Of a stretch of 64,000 nucleotides of DNA, positions 36,197-44,886 are shown one piece after another; position 1 is the first letter of the stretch, and the number at the start of each line of letters is the position of its first letter. The position numbers were made by a program, and so were the translations under genes. Below the pieces are notes generated by a model, which was not told the origin of the DNA, made no database searches, and saw only the letters and a list, made by a program, of their open reading frames with translations. Location of the stretch: contig NZ_JARXVH010000023.1 in NCBI RefSeq assembly GCF_029892565.1, positions 61,855 through 125,854 on the forward strand, in the 5' to 3' direction. The DNA comes from Streptomyces pseudovenezuelae. Lineage in GTDB: Bacteria; Actinomycetota; Actinomycetes; Streptomycetales; Streptomycetaceae.

Positions 36197-36360
36197 TGCA
36201 CCGTAAGCAACGGGCCGGGGAGGGGCAAGACCCCTGCACGAGTTGATTCCAGCGCTTTCCACCCGGGAGAGCCGGGGCCGACGACACGAGCCGGCGCGCC
36301 GGCCGGAGTGACGCCCATCGGAGTGACGCCCGTCAGCACATGCCGCCCGCCCCGGCCCGG

Positions 36361-37161
36361 TCAGGTCGTGAAACGGCCGCCGTTGGCCAGCAGCACCGCG
36401 CCGACCAGGTTCGCCGAGGCCTCGCTCGCGAGGAACAGGGCTATGTCGGCGATCTCCTCGGGCGTCGCATAGGGGCGGACCCGGGGGTCGGTGAAGCCGC
36501 CGCGCAGGACCTCGGGCGTGCGGGCCGCCATCCCGGTCTCCGTCGGACCGGGCGCGACCACGTTCACCCGGATCCCGGACGCGATGACCTCCTTGGCCAC
36601 CGCCTGACTCAGCGCGTGCACCCCCGCCTTGGAGGCCGCGTAGTGGGGATAACCGACCGGGGTGTCGAAGGCCGAGGAGGAGCCGATGACGACGATCGCA
36701 CCCGCCCCCACCGGCCGCATCGCCCGTACCGCGGCCCGCAGCACATGGAAGGTGCCGTCCAGGTTGACGCGCGTGACGCGCCGCCATGCCACGTCGTCGA
36801 GCCGGTCGGTCACCTCGACAGGCCGCCCCTCGACGAGGGCGTCCGCGATGAGCCGCTTGGCCTCCGGGTCGTCGACGCCCGCGGCGTGCACGACGACGTC
36901 CAGCCGCCCGTGTGCGCGCAGTACGTCGTCGACGACCGCTTCGACCGCGGCGGCGTCCGCCACGTCGAGCGGCACCGCACGGCCGGCCGTCAACGTCTTG
37001 GCGACGACCTCGGCCCCCTCACCGTTCACGTCCGCGACGACCACGGCCCGCGCCCCCTCGGCGGCCATCCGCCTGGCGACCGCCGCCCCTATTCCGGAGG
37101 CGGCACCCGTCACCAGTGCGACGCCGCCCTCGAACCGGGACCCTCGCTCATTCCCGTCCAT
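36361..37161 (-). CDS. Short-chain dehydrogenase/reductase
   Basis: 266 residues from the ATG at 37161 (GGGAG 8 bases before). TGAASGIG, an HAAG variant of NNAG (VVVHAAGVDDP), VIGSSSAF and YAASK are present. Divergent from the alcohol dehydrogenase at 37271 with box 7 between them. Confidence 0.88.
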   Translation of the reverse strand: MDGNERGSRFEGGVALVTGAASGIGAAVARRMAAEGARAVVVADVNGEGAEVVAKTLTAGRAVPLDVADAAAVEAVVDDVLRAHGRLDVVVHAAGVDDPEAKRLIADALVEGRPVEVTDRLDDVAWRRVTRVNLDGTFHVLRAAVRAMRPVGAGAIVVIGSSSAFDTPVGYPHYAASKAGVHALSQAVAKEVIASGIRVNVVAPGPTETGMAARTPEVLRGGFTDPRVRPYATPEEIADIALFLASEASANLVGAVLLANGGRFTT

Positions 37162-37206
37162 CCCACGCACTCCCTCTCGACACGTCTCGCCGTCGGCCCA
37201 TCATTA

Positions 37207-37219
37207 TTGAACTGACTTC
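37207..37219. promoter_or_regulatory. CTGAAYTCAG-type operator box 7
   Basis: TTGAACTGACTTC, in the short divergent gap between an SDR and an alcohol dehydrogenase. It is the weakest match of the nine. Confidence 0.5.
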
Positions 37220-37270
37220 GTCTCTGTTACCGTCACCGTCGGCCAACTGACAAGACCCGGGACGGTGTGC

Positions 37271-38311
37271 ATGAAAGCGGTGCGGCTGACTGAATGGGGA
37301 CGCGAGCCGGCGCTCGCCGAGCTGGAGCGCCCGATCCCGCGCGGGGCCGAGGTACTGGTGCGGGTCGAAGCCGCAGGGCTCTGCCAGTCCGACGTCCATG
37401 TCATCGACGCGGCCGAGGGAGCACTCCCCTACCGGCCGCCGTTCACCCTCGGCCACGAGGTCGCCGGTCACGTGGCGGCCCTCGGCCCCGACGCCGAAGG
37501 AACGGCGGCGGGTGAACGCGTGGTGGTCTACGGCCCGTGGGGCTGCGGCAACTGCACCCGCTGTGCCGCCGGTCGGGACAACTACTGCGACCGCCGGGGC
37601 GACCTCGGCTGGCACGGGGCCGGGCTCGGCCGGGACGGCGGGATGACCGACTACCTCCTCGTCCCCTCGGCCCGCCACCTGGTGCCGATCGGTGACCTGC
37701 CCGCCACGCAGGCGGCGCCGCTCTCCGACGCGGGCCTCACGTCGTATCACGCCCTCAGCGGAGTGCGGCACGCGCTCGGCGAGGGCAGCGTCGCCCTGGT
37801 CATCGGTGTCGGCGGGCTCGGGCACCTGGCCGTCCAGCTGGTGCGTGCGACCACCCCGAGCCGGGTGCTGGCGGTCGACATCCGCGAGGAGGCGGTGGAT
37901 CTCGCTTTGCGGTCCGGCGCGCATCTCGGCGTCCCGATGGGGGCGGACACGGCCAAGGTGCTCAGGGCGGAGACCGGCGGTGTGGGAGTCGACGCCGTCC
38001 TCGACTTCGTCGGCAACGAGGCGACGTTCGCTCTCGCCGTCGACCTGCTGCGCCCCGGCGGGGAACTGGCGGTGGTCGGCAGCGGCGGCGGCCGGCTGAC
38101 GGTGCGCAAGCCGGGTTTCCTTCCCGCGGGTTTCCGGCTCTCCCTGCCGTTCTGGGGCACCCGCCCCGAACTCGCCGAGGTCATCGCCCTGGCCCGCGCG
38201 GGCTCACTCCACGTCGAGACGGAGCAATTCGCCCTGTCCGCGGCACCCGAGGCATTCGGCCGGCTACGCCAGGGGCGGGTGCGAGGCCGAGCGGTTCTGC
38301 TGCCCGGCTGA
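37271..38311 (+). CDS. Zinc-dependent alcohol dehydrogenase
   Basis: 346 residues from the ATG at 37271. Zinc ligands: GLCQSDVHV, GHEVAGH, CGNCTRCAAGRDNYC. NAD motif GVGGLGHLAVQL. Similar to propanol-preferring AdhP-type enzymes. Likely converts a primary alcohol to the aldehyde used by the aldehyde dehydrogenase. Confidence 0.92.
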   Translation: MKAVRLTEWGREPALAELERPIPRGAEVLVRVEAAGLCQSDVHVIDAAEGALPYRPPFTLGHEVAGHVAALGPDAEGTAAGERVVVYGPWGCGNCTRCAAGRDNYCDRRGDLGWHGAGLGRDGGMTDYLLVPSARHLVPIGDLPATQAAPLSDAGLTSYHALSGVRHALGEGSVALVIGVGGLGHLAVQLVRATTPSRVLAVDIREEAVDLALRSGAHLGVPMGADTAKVLRAETGGVGVDAVLDFVGNEATFALAVDLLRPGGELAVVGSGGGRLTVRKPGFLPAGFRLSLPFWGTRPELAEVIALARAGSLHVETEQFALSAAPEAFGRLRQGRVRGRAVLLPG

Positions 38312-38410
38312 CACGCGCCTCCCGCCTCTCTGCTGATCGACTCTGATTGAAGAGACGCGATCAATCGTGTGCACGACTGTTGCCTGCCGGACCCGACGCG
38401 CTTACATTCA

Positions 38411-38427
38411 CCTGAACTGAACTCAGG
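38411..38427. promoter_or_regulatory. CTGAAYTCAG-type operator box 8
   Basis: CCTGAACTGAACTCAGG, symmetric at both ends, 55 bases before the binding-protein start. It is the best candidate for a full operator. Confidence 0.7.
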
Positions 38428-38482
38428 TTACACGACATGGAGGCACGGCGTGAGCCGTAGCCCGGTCGACAGGAGAAGTGCC

Positions 38483-39631
38483 ATGAGCCGTCGCAGAACC
38501 AGTTCGAAGGGCCGCACCCGCGCCACAACGGCCCTGTTCACCACCGCCGCACTCCTCGCCCTGGCGGCGTGCGGCGGCAACTCCGACGCCGGGAGCTCGG
38601 CGAAGGCCGCCGGCGGCAACCCCGCCGGTGTCAAGGCGGCCAAGGAGGTCCTCGCCCAGTACTCGAAGCGTCCGACGAGCATCGGTATCACGCAGCCGGT
38701 GGGCAAGCCGGTCCCGACCGGCAAGAAGATCGACTTCATTCTGTGCGGCGTGCAGTCCTGCCAGGACCTGGCGAACTACTTCACCCAGGCGGCCAAGGTG
38801 CTCGGCTGGAGTGTCAACAAGATCCCCACCCAGGGCACCCCGCAGTCGGTCCAGGCCGCCTGGACGCAGGCGGTGCGCGACAAGCCCGACGCGGTCATCG
38901 CCTCCGGATTCCCGCGCAGCGTGTTCGCCAGGCAGTTGAAGCAGCTCAAGGACATGGACATCCCCGTCGTCGAGTCCTCCACGGACGACACCGCGGGCGA
39001 CGGCATCAGCATGCTCATCGACGGGCCCGACGTCGTGGACGTCGAAGGCAAGATCATGGCTTCCTGGGTGACCTCCGACAGCGGAGGCGACGCCGACACC
39101 GTCTACTTCGACATGCCGACCTACGGCATCCTCAAGCCGGTCGCCGACACCTTCCGCAGCGACTACGAGAAGTGGTGCGCCGGCTGCGGGTACGACAAGG
39201 TCGACGTGCCGATCAGCGCCATCGGCAAGGACATGCCGGACCGCGTGGTCTCGTACGTCCGCGCGCACCCCAAGGTCACCCACATCACCTACTCGCTCGC
39301 CCTGCTCAACGTGGGCGTGCCGGCCGCGCTGCGGGCCGCCGGACTGCAGAACAAGGTCCACACGATCGTCAACGTCGGCGAGTCCACCAACTACCAGTAC
39401 ATCGACTCGGGTCAGACACAGGCCGCCGTCGCGTTCAACACCATGGAGAACGCGTGGGCGCAGGCCGACGGACTGGCACGGCACTTCAGCGGCCAGTCGA
39501 TGAAGGTGACGCAGGACGCGAAGCTGCCGTTCATGCTCGTCGACAAGGACAACCTGATCTCGACGAAGACGCAGTTCCCGCTCGTCGAGGACTACCAGGC
39601 CCAGTTCAAGAAGCTGTGGGGCAAGAGCTGA
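38483..39631 (+). CDS. Ribose-type ABC transporter substrate-binding lipoprotein
   Basis: 382 residues from the ATG at 38483, after AGGAGAAG. A twin-Arg-like basic start is followed by a hydrophobic segment and lipobox LALAAC. The mature part is a periplasmic-binding-protein type I fold (Peripla_BP_4 class): DAVIASGFPRSVFARQL and DIPVVESSTDD. Its ATPase and permease follow after the GMC gene. The ligand is unknown; in this context it is likely the catabolic substrate rather than ribose. Confidence 0.88.
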   Translation: MSRRRTSSKGRTRATTALFTTAALLALAACGGNSDAGSSAKAAGGNPAGVKAAKEVLAQYSKRPTSIGITQPVGKPVPTGKKIDFILCGVQSCQDLANYFTQAAKVLGWSVNKIPTQGTPQSVQAAWTQAVRDKPDAVIASGFPRSVFARQLKQLKDMDIPVVESSTDDTAGDGISMLIDGPDVVDVEGKIMASWVTSDSGGDADTVYFDMPTYGILKPVADTFRSDYEKWCAGCGYDKVDVPISAIGKDMPDRVVSYVRAHPKVTHITYSLALLNVGVPAALRAAGLQNKVHTIVNVGESTNYQYIDSGQTQAAVAFNTMENAWAQADGLARHFSGQSMKVTQDAKLPFMLVDKDNLISTKTQFPLVEDYQAQFKKLWGKS

Positions 39632-39689
39632 CGTCCGTTCCCGACGTCCCCGCCACAGCCTTCCACCACATCACTGACGCTTCGCGGCC

Positions 39690-39704
39690 CTGAAGTTACT
39701 TCAG
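39690..39704. promoter_or_regulatory. CTGAAYTCAG-type operator box 9
   Basis: CTGAAGTTACTTCAG is a perfect 7-1-7 palindrome, upstream of the GMC-ABC unit. It matches the right half of box 5. Confidence 0.55.
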
Positions 39705-39753
39705 CTTGGCTCACGGCCCGATCGCGCGACGAGGTGCATACGGGAGTCATCGC

Positions 39754-39945
39754 ATGTCCACACAGCTGCTCGATCTCACCCGTTCCCGTTCCTATCAACC
39801 CCACGGCGGCCGGACAGCGGCAGCCGTACGCTCCGCGCCCACTGCCCTCGACGACGGCCACCGGAGGGTGCCGGCCCCGCTGGAGAAGGACCTGACCGCC
39901 CCCGAGAGGCCGCGAAGGGCGGTGGGCGCGTCATGGGCAAGGTGA
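39754..39945 (+). CDS. Possible 63-residue small protein before the GMC oxidoreductase
   Basis: An ATG at 39754 opens a short basic frame (MSTQLLDLTRSRSYQPHGG...) that overlaps the GMC start by 13 bases. There is a weak GGGAG upstream. It has no recognisable domain and might be a leader or chance frame. Confidence 0.25.
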   Translation: MSTQLLDLTRSRSYQPHGGRTAAAVRSAPTALDDGHRRVPAPLEKDLTAPERPRRAVGASWAR

Positions 39946-41585
39946 TCGAGGCCGACTGGGTGGTCGTCGGCGGTGGCAGCGCGGGATGCGTGCTGGCCGC
40001 CCGGCTGAGCGGGGACCCCACCCAGGAGGTCGTGCTCCTGGAGGCCGGACCGGACTGGCGGTCCGCCGAGGCGCCGCCCGAGATGCGCAGCATGAACGGC
40101 TGGCGGGCGCTGGACGAGACGGCGTGCGCACCGTTTCAGTGGCCCGGTCTGGAATCGCGGCGCAGCAGCGCTCAAGAGCGCCGCCCGCATGTGCGCGGCC
40201 GGGGTCTCGGCGGCTCGTCGTCGGTGAACGGAATGATCGCCATCCGTGCGCTGCCCGGCGACTACGACAGCTGGGCGTCCTACGGCTGTCCCGGCTGGTC
40301 GTACGAGGAGATGCTGCCGTACCTGCGGCGCATGGAGAGCGACGCGGACTTCGGCGACCGGCCCCACCACGGCGCCGACGGGCCGATCCCGGTGCAGCGG
40401 CTCGGGCGCGAGGCGTGGGGCCCCGCCGACCATGCACTCGCCGAAGCCGCGCTGGACATCGGCCACGCGTGGTGCGACGACCACAACGGGCCCACGGGCA
40501 CCGGCGTTTCGCCGTACGGCAGCAACGCCCGCGACGGCGCTCGGGTCACCGTCAACGACGGCTATCTGGAGCCCGCCCGGCAGCGGCCGAACCTGCGGAT
40601 CGTGGGTGACGCGACGGTCGATCAGGTGATCGTCGAGGGCGGTCGCGCGGTGGGTGTGCGGGTGCGCGTGGAAGGCACCTGGACGCAGGTCCGCGCCGCG
40701 CGGGTCGTGCTCTGCGCCGGGGCCGTGCACTCCCCCTCGATCCTGCTGCGTTCCGGCATCGGACCGGGCGGTCCTGTCGCGTCGCTGCCGGTCGGTGAGG
40801 GCATGCAGGAGCACCCGCTGGCGCTGTTCTGGCTCCACCAGCGCCCCGAGGCACGGCCCGGCCTGGACGAACGGCAGACCAACTGCTGTCTGCGCTACTC
40901 GTCCCGTCTCGCGGGCGCGAGCGAGAACGACATGATGATCGTGTCGATCAACCAGACCCTCGCCCTGCCCGACATGAACGACTCGCACCTGGTGGCCGAC
41001 GGGGCCCGCGGCACCTGGGGCGGTGCGGGCGGCGGCCACGCCTCGGGCGGCCCGGGGCTGCTCTGTCTGTGGGCCAACCAGGAGTTCTCCCGCGGCACAC
41101 TGCGCCTGGCCTCACCCGACCCGGACGTCCACCCCGTCATCGAACAGAACCTGCTGAACGACCCCGGCGACCTGACCCGGATGCGGGACGGCGTCCACCG
41201 CTGCCTGGAGCTGGTCCGGTCCGGTTCGTTCGACGCCGCCTTCGAGCACATCGCCGTCAACCTCGCCGGCACGGGCATCGACGCGCTCACGGACGACACC
41301 ACCATCGACCGGTGGCTGCTGGAGACCATCGGCGACACCGGCCACATCTGCGGCACCTGCCGTATGAGCGCGCCCGACGACCCGCGCGCGGTGGTCGACC
41401 CGGCCGGCCGCGTGCTCGGCGTCGAAGGCCTGTGGGTCGCCGACGCCTCGGTCTTCCCCGAGGTACCGCGGGCCAACACCAACCTGCCGACCATCGCCGC
41501 CGCGGAACGGCTCGCCGACCTCATGACAGGTCGCACGAACCCGATCGCCGCCGTCGAGGGCCTGGCCGTACAGGGCGGGTCGTGA
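39933..41585 (+). CDS. GMC-family FAD oxidoreductase
   Basis: 550 residues. The FAD dinucleotide motif is VVVGGGSAGCVLAARLSG, followed by RGLGGSSSVNGM. The C-terminal pair is GHICGTCRMS, with the active-site His region, and ANTNLPTIAAAERLAD. It resembles choline/alcohol oxidase and PEG-dehydrogenase-type enzymes, oxidising a primary alcohol to an aldehyde. It is placed between the binding protein and the ABC ATPase and overlaps the latter (GTGA). Confidence 0.9.
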   Translation: MGKVIEADWVVVGGGSAGCVLAARLSGDPTQEVVLLEAGPDWRSAEAPPEMRSMNGWRALDETACAPFQWPGLESRRSSAQERRPHVRGRGLGGSSSVNGMIAIRALPGDYDSWASYGCPGWSYEEMLPYLRRMESDADFGDRPHHGADGPIPVQRLGREAWGPADHALAEAALDIGHAWCDDHNGPTGTGVSPYGSNARDGARVTVNDGYLEPARQRPNLRIVGDATVDQVIVEGGRAVGVRVRVEGTWTQVRAARVVLCAGAVHSPSILLRSGIGPGGPVASLPVGEGMQEHPLALFWLHQRPEARPGLDERQTNCCLRYSSRLAGASENDMMIVSINQTLALPDMNDSHLVADGARGTWGGAGGGHASGGPGLLCLWANQEFSRGTLRLASPDPDVHPVIEQNLLNDPGDLTRMRDGVHRCLELVRSGSFDAAFEHIAVNLAGTGIDALTDDTTIDRWLLETIGDTGHICGTCRMSAPDDPRAVVDPAGRVLGVEGLWVADASVFPEVPRANTNLPTIAAAERLADLMTGRTNPIAAVEGLAVQGGS

Positions 41586-43114
41586 TCGGGATGTCGGACA
41601 CAGTGACGACAAGCCCGGTGCTGAGCATCACCGGACTGTCCAAGCGTTTCGGCGGGACCCAGGCGCTGCGGGACGTCGATCTGAACATCGCACAAGGCGA
41701 GATCCACGCCCTGGTCGGCCCCAACGGCTCCGGCAAGTCGACCCTCATCAAGATTCTCGCCGGTTACCACCAGGCCGACGCGGGAGCCGAAGCCCGGCTG
41801 GACGGTGAGCCCTTCGAACTCGGCTCGGACCACGACCGGCTGCGATTCGTCCATCAGGAGCTGGGCCTGGTGGGCGAGTTGAGCGCGATGGACAACCTGG
41901 CGCTCAGCCGGGGCTTCGCCCGCAGCCGCCTCGGCAACATCCGTTGGCGCGAGCAGGAGCACCGCACCGTGGAGCTCGTCCACAGGTTCGGCCTGGACAT
42001 CGACGTGCGCCGCCCCCTCGTGGACGCCACGCCCGTGCAACGCACGGTGGTGGCCATCGCCGCCGCGCTCCAGGGATGGGAGGCCGACCAGGGCCTGCTG
42101 GTGCTGGACGAACCGACCGCCGTACTCCCGCCGGGCGAGGTCGGCAAGCTCCTGGACATCGTGCGGGAGGTACGGCGGGGCGGGGCGAGCGTGCTGTATG
42201 TGTCGCACCGCCTCGACGAGATCTTCCAGGTGGCGGACCGGGTGACCGTCATCCGGGGCGGCCGGCGCATCGCCACCCGGCCCGTGCAGGGGCTGACGCC
42301 GCAGAGCCTCGCCTCCCTCATGGCCGGCGAGGCGACGGAGCGTTCCGCCGAGCGACCGAAGGTCTCGGCGACTTCGCGGTCCGGTGAATCCGCCCTGGAG
42401 GCCCGGGAGTTGACCGGCGGTCCGCTCCGCGGGCTGGGGTTCTCCCTCGCCCGCGGTGAACTGCTCGGTATCGCCGGGCTCGCCGGTTCCGGTCACGACG
42501 TGCTGCCGTACGTCGTGACCGGCGCCTGGCCCGGTGACGTACAAGGGCAGTTGCGCTGTCCCGCCCGGTCGCCGGAGTGGTCGGACGCCTCCCGCGCCGC
42601 CCGCCTCGGCATCCCCCTGGTGCCCGGCGACCGGGCCGCCCACGGTGTCATCGCCGATTTCAGCGTCGCCGAGAACCTCACGCTGCCGCTGCTGTCCCGG
42701 CTCCGTACGGGGCGGCGCCTCCTCGACGGCCGGCACGAGGCCGCACTCGTCGACGACTGGGTGGAGCGGGTCGGGATCCGTACCGCGGGCCGCGACGCCC
42801 CGATCACCACACTCAGCGGGGGCAACCAGCAGAAGGTCGTCATGGCCCGCTGCCTGGCCCTCGAACCCGAGGTGCTCGTGCTGTGCGAGCCGACGGCCGG
42901 TGTCGACATCGCCACCCGGCTCCAGCTCTACGACCTGATCAAGGAGCAGGCGGCCCAAGGGCTCGGCGTCATCGTCTCCTCGTCGGACGTGGGCGACCTG
43001 CTCGCACTGTGCACCCGGGTCCTCGTGCTGCGCGACGGCCAGGTCGTACGGGAGATCGCCGGTGAGGCCATCACCGAGCCGACGCTCGTCCATGCCATGG
43101 AAGGAACCGAATGA
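41582..43114 (+). CDS. Ribose-type ABC transporter ATPase (two nucleotide-binding domains)
   Basis: 510 residues from a GTG overlapping the GMC stop (an ATG at 41591 is also possible). Domain 1: Walker A GPNGSGKST, Walker B LLVLDEPTA; the signature region is ATPVQRTVVAIAAAL rather than LSGGQ. Domain 2: degenerate Walker A region (GIAGLAGSGHD), signature LSGGNQQKVVMAR, Walker B VLVLCEPTAGVD. This is the usual asymmetry of RbsA/MglA-type ATPases. Confidence 0.92.
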   Translation: MIGMSDTVTTSPVLSITGLSKRFGGTQALRDVDLNIAQGEIHALVGPNGSGKSTLIKILAGYHQADAGAEARLDGEPFELGSDHDRLRFVHQELGLVGELSAMDNLALSRGFARSRLGNIRWREQEHRTVELVHRFGLDIDVRRPLVDATPVQRTVVAIAAALQGWEADQGLLVLDEPTAVLPPGEVGKLLDIVREVRRGGASVLYVSHRLDEIFQVADRVTVIRGGRRIATRPVQGLTPQSLASLMAGEATERSAERPKVSATSRSGESALEARELTGGPLRGLGFSLARGELLGIAGLAGSGHDVLPYVVTGAWPGDVQGQLRCPARSPEWSDASRAARLGIPLVPGDRAAHGVIADFSVAENLTLPLLSRLRTGRRLLDGRHEAALVDDWVERVGIRTAGRDAPITTLSGGNQQKVVMARCLALEPEVLVLCEPTAGVDIATRLQLYDLIKEQAAQGLGVIVSSSDVGDLLALCTRVLVLRDGQVVREIAGEAITEPTLVHAMEGTE

Positions 43115-44202
43115 TGAGCACCACCGCCGCCGGCAGCACCGGCCCGTCCGTCGGCGAACCGACAGGGGCGCCACCCGCCTCGCCGCCGACTCGCCAGCCG
43201 CTGGGACGCCGTGCGCTCTCGGGTCTGTCCTTCACGAACATCGGCGCGGTCTACGTGTGGATCGTGATCATCGTGGTGTTCTCGTTCTGGGCGCCGGACA
43301 CCTTTCCCACCTGGTCGACGTTCCAGCAGGTACTCAACAGCAACGCGGTGACCGGCCTGATGGCGTTGAGCGTGGTGCCGCCGCTGGCCGCGCGCGTCTT
43401 CGACCTCTCCCTCGCCTACACGATGTCGCTGAGCGGAGTCATCACCGCCAAGGTGATCGTGTCCACGGACATCGGCGCCGGGGGCGCCATCGCCCTCGCC
43501 ATGGGCACCGCCCTGGTGATCGGCGTGATCAACGGAATCGTCGTGGTGACGCTGCGGGTGGACTCGTTCATCGCGACACTGGCGACCGGGTCGCTCATCC
43601 AGGCATTCATCACGATGTTCACCGACGGCACGTCGATCACCGGCGTCAAACTGCTGCGTGAACCCTTCGCGAGCATCGGGCAGAAGAGCGCGGGCGGCTT
43701 CACCATCCCCGTTCTCTACCTCCTGGTGGTGGCGATCGCGCTGTGGTTTGTCCTGGAGCACACTGCGACCGGGCGCCGCCTGTACGCGACGGGCTTCAAC
43801 TCGGACGCGGCGCGTCTGCAGGGCGTGCCCACCGACCGTCTTCGCTTCCTCACCCTCGTCGCGTCCTCGGCGATCGCCGGATGCGCGGGCGTCGTCTTCG
43901 CCTCGCAGATCGGCTCGGGCTCTCCCGAGGCCGGCACGCCCTATCTGCTGTCGTCGTACGCCGCCGCCTTCGTCGGCGCCACCCAGCTCCGCGCGGGCCG
44001 CTTCAACTCCTGGGGCACGGTCATCGCGGTCCTCCTGCTGGGCACCGGGACGGTGGGCCTCGGCCTTGCGACCTCCGCCCAGTGGGCCCCCAGCCTGTTC
44101 ACCGGTCTCGTCCTGATCGTCGCCCTGGTCGTGACCGGCGGACGGCTGGGCCTCCGCACCCGCCTGACCCGCCGCCGCGCACCGAGTAAGGAGGCCACCT
44201 GA
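43111..44202 (+). CDS. Ribose-type ABC transporter permease
   Basis: 363 residues, many hydrophobic segments; BPD_transp_2 family (RbsC-like) with AARVFDLSLAYTMSLSGV, TGRRLYATGFNSDAARLQGV (the EAA-like coupling loop) and AAFVGATQLRAGRFN. The ATGA overlap with the ATPase couples the two genes. It ends the catabolic block; what follows is an unrelated broken gene. Confidence 0.9.
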   Translation: MMSTTAAGSTGPSVGEPTGAPPASPPTRQPLGRRALSGLSFTNIGAVYVWIVIIVVFSFWAPDTFPTWSTFQQVLNSNAVTGLMALSVVPPLAARVFDLSLAYTMSLSGVITAKVIVSTDIGAGGAIALAMGTALVIGVINGIVVVTLRVDSFIATLATGSLIQAFITMFTDGTSITGVKLLREPFASIGQKSAGGFTIPVLYLLVVAIALWFVLEHTATGRRLYATGFNSDAARLQGVPTDRLRFLTLVASSAIAGCAGVVFASQIGSGSPEAGTPYLLSSYAAAFVGATQLRAGRFNSWGTVIAVLLLGTGTVGLGLATSAQWAPSLFTGLVLIVALVVTGGRLGLRTRLTRRRAPSKEAT

Positions 44203-44309
44203 GTCATCGCCGCGATCAGGATGGTCGGCCGGTGTGGCGGGCGGGGGTTCCGTAGCTGTCCACCCTGACGATCGGCAAGATCCACCGTTGCCGTTCGGCT
44301 CTGGATTGT

Positions 44310-44691
44310 TGTCGCCGCAGCGCAGATGGGCATCGGCCAGCCCGTCCAGCTGCACCACGGCGACGTCGCAGCGCCTGCCCCGCTGCTCCTGCGCGGCGAG
44401 TTCCAGCGCCAGACGCGTCTTGCCGACCCCACCAGGACCGGTCAGCGTCAGCAGACGCACACCGTGCAGCAGCCTTCTCAACTCGGCCACCTCCTCGGTA
44501 CGGCCGACGAAGCTGCTCAACTGCGTCAGCGATCCGCCATTCGCCCCGGTGACCATCCCGCCGGCCTTCCGCCGTTGACGGTACGAGCGTTGACGGCAGG
44601 CGTTTGAGCAGTAGCGGGGACGACTGGATGGCGTGTTGGTGCGGATGGGATCACCACAGGTGTCACATGCGGCGACGGCACGAGAGGGCAC
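44310..44691 (-). pseudogene. 5' end of an AfsR/SARP- or LuxR-type NTPase regulator, truncated
   Basis: From a GTG at 44691 the protein begins with a zinc-finger-like segment (CDTCGDPIRTN, RYCSNACRQRSYRQRRK). It continues into an NB-ARC-type start: FVGRTEEVAELRRLL and P-loop GPGGVGKTRLALELA. After DAHLRCGDNN the similarity stops and the frame runs antisense to the permease. Only about 125 of the expected 700-1000 residues remain. Confidence 0.7.
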
Positions 44692-44886
44692 GTGGCCGAC
44701 CTTCCTACGAGACCTTGGTGGGGGCACTGGAGTCAGCCACATTCACATGTACGCCGACAGTCGGCGCCGACATGGAGCCCAGCGACGTGCCGACCCAACG
44801 CCTTTGACCACGGGCCCGGCGATCCCGCCCGGCTCATCCGAGTTCGGACTGGCCGGGCGACTTGGGCGAGGGCGTGGCTGCTGGGC

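Noticed and set aside
13358..41585. Assigning the catabolic locus to complete steroid or cholate degradation
   Set aside because: Ltp/DUF35 and KstR2-like features occur, but no ring-cleaving or ketosteroid dehydrogenase genes are present in the window.
40895..43174. 759-residue minus-strand frame antisense to the GMC and ABC ATPase genes
   Set aside because: Shadow of the plus-strand genes; no recognisable motif and no ribosome site.
38483..44202. Calling the importer a ribose transporter
   Set aside because: Family match is to the ribose-type class only; gene context and regulation point to the catabolic substrate, which is unknown.
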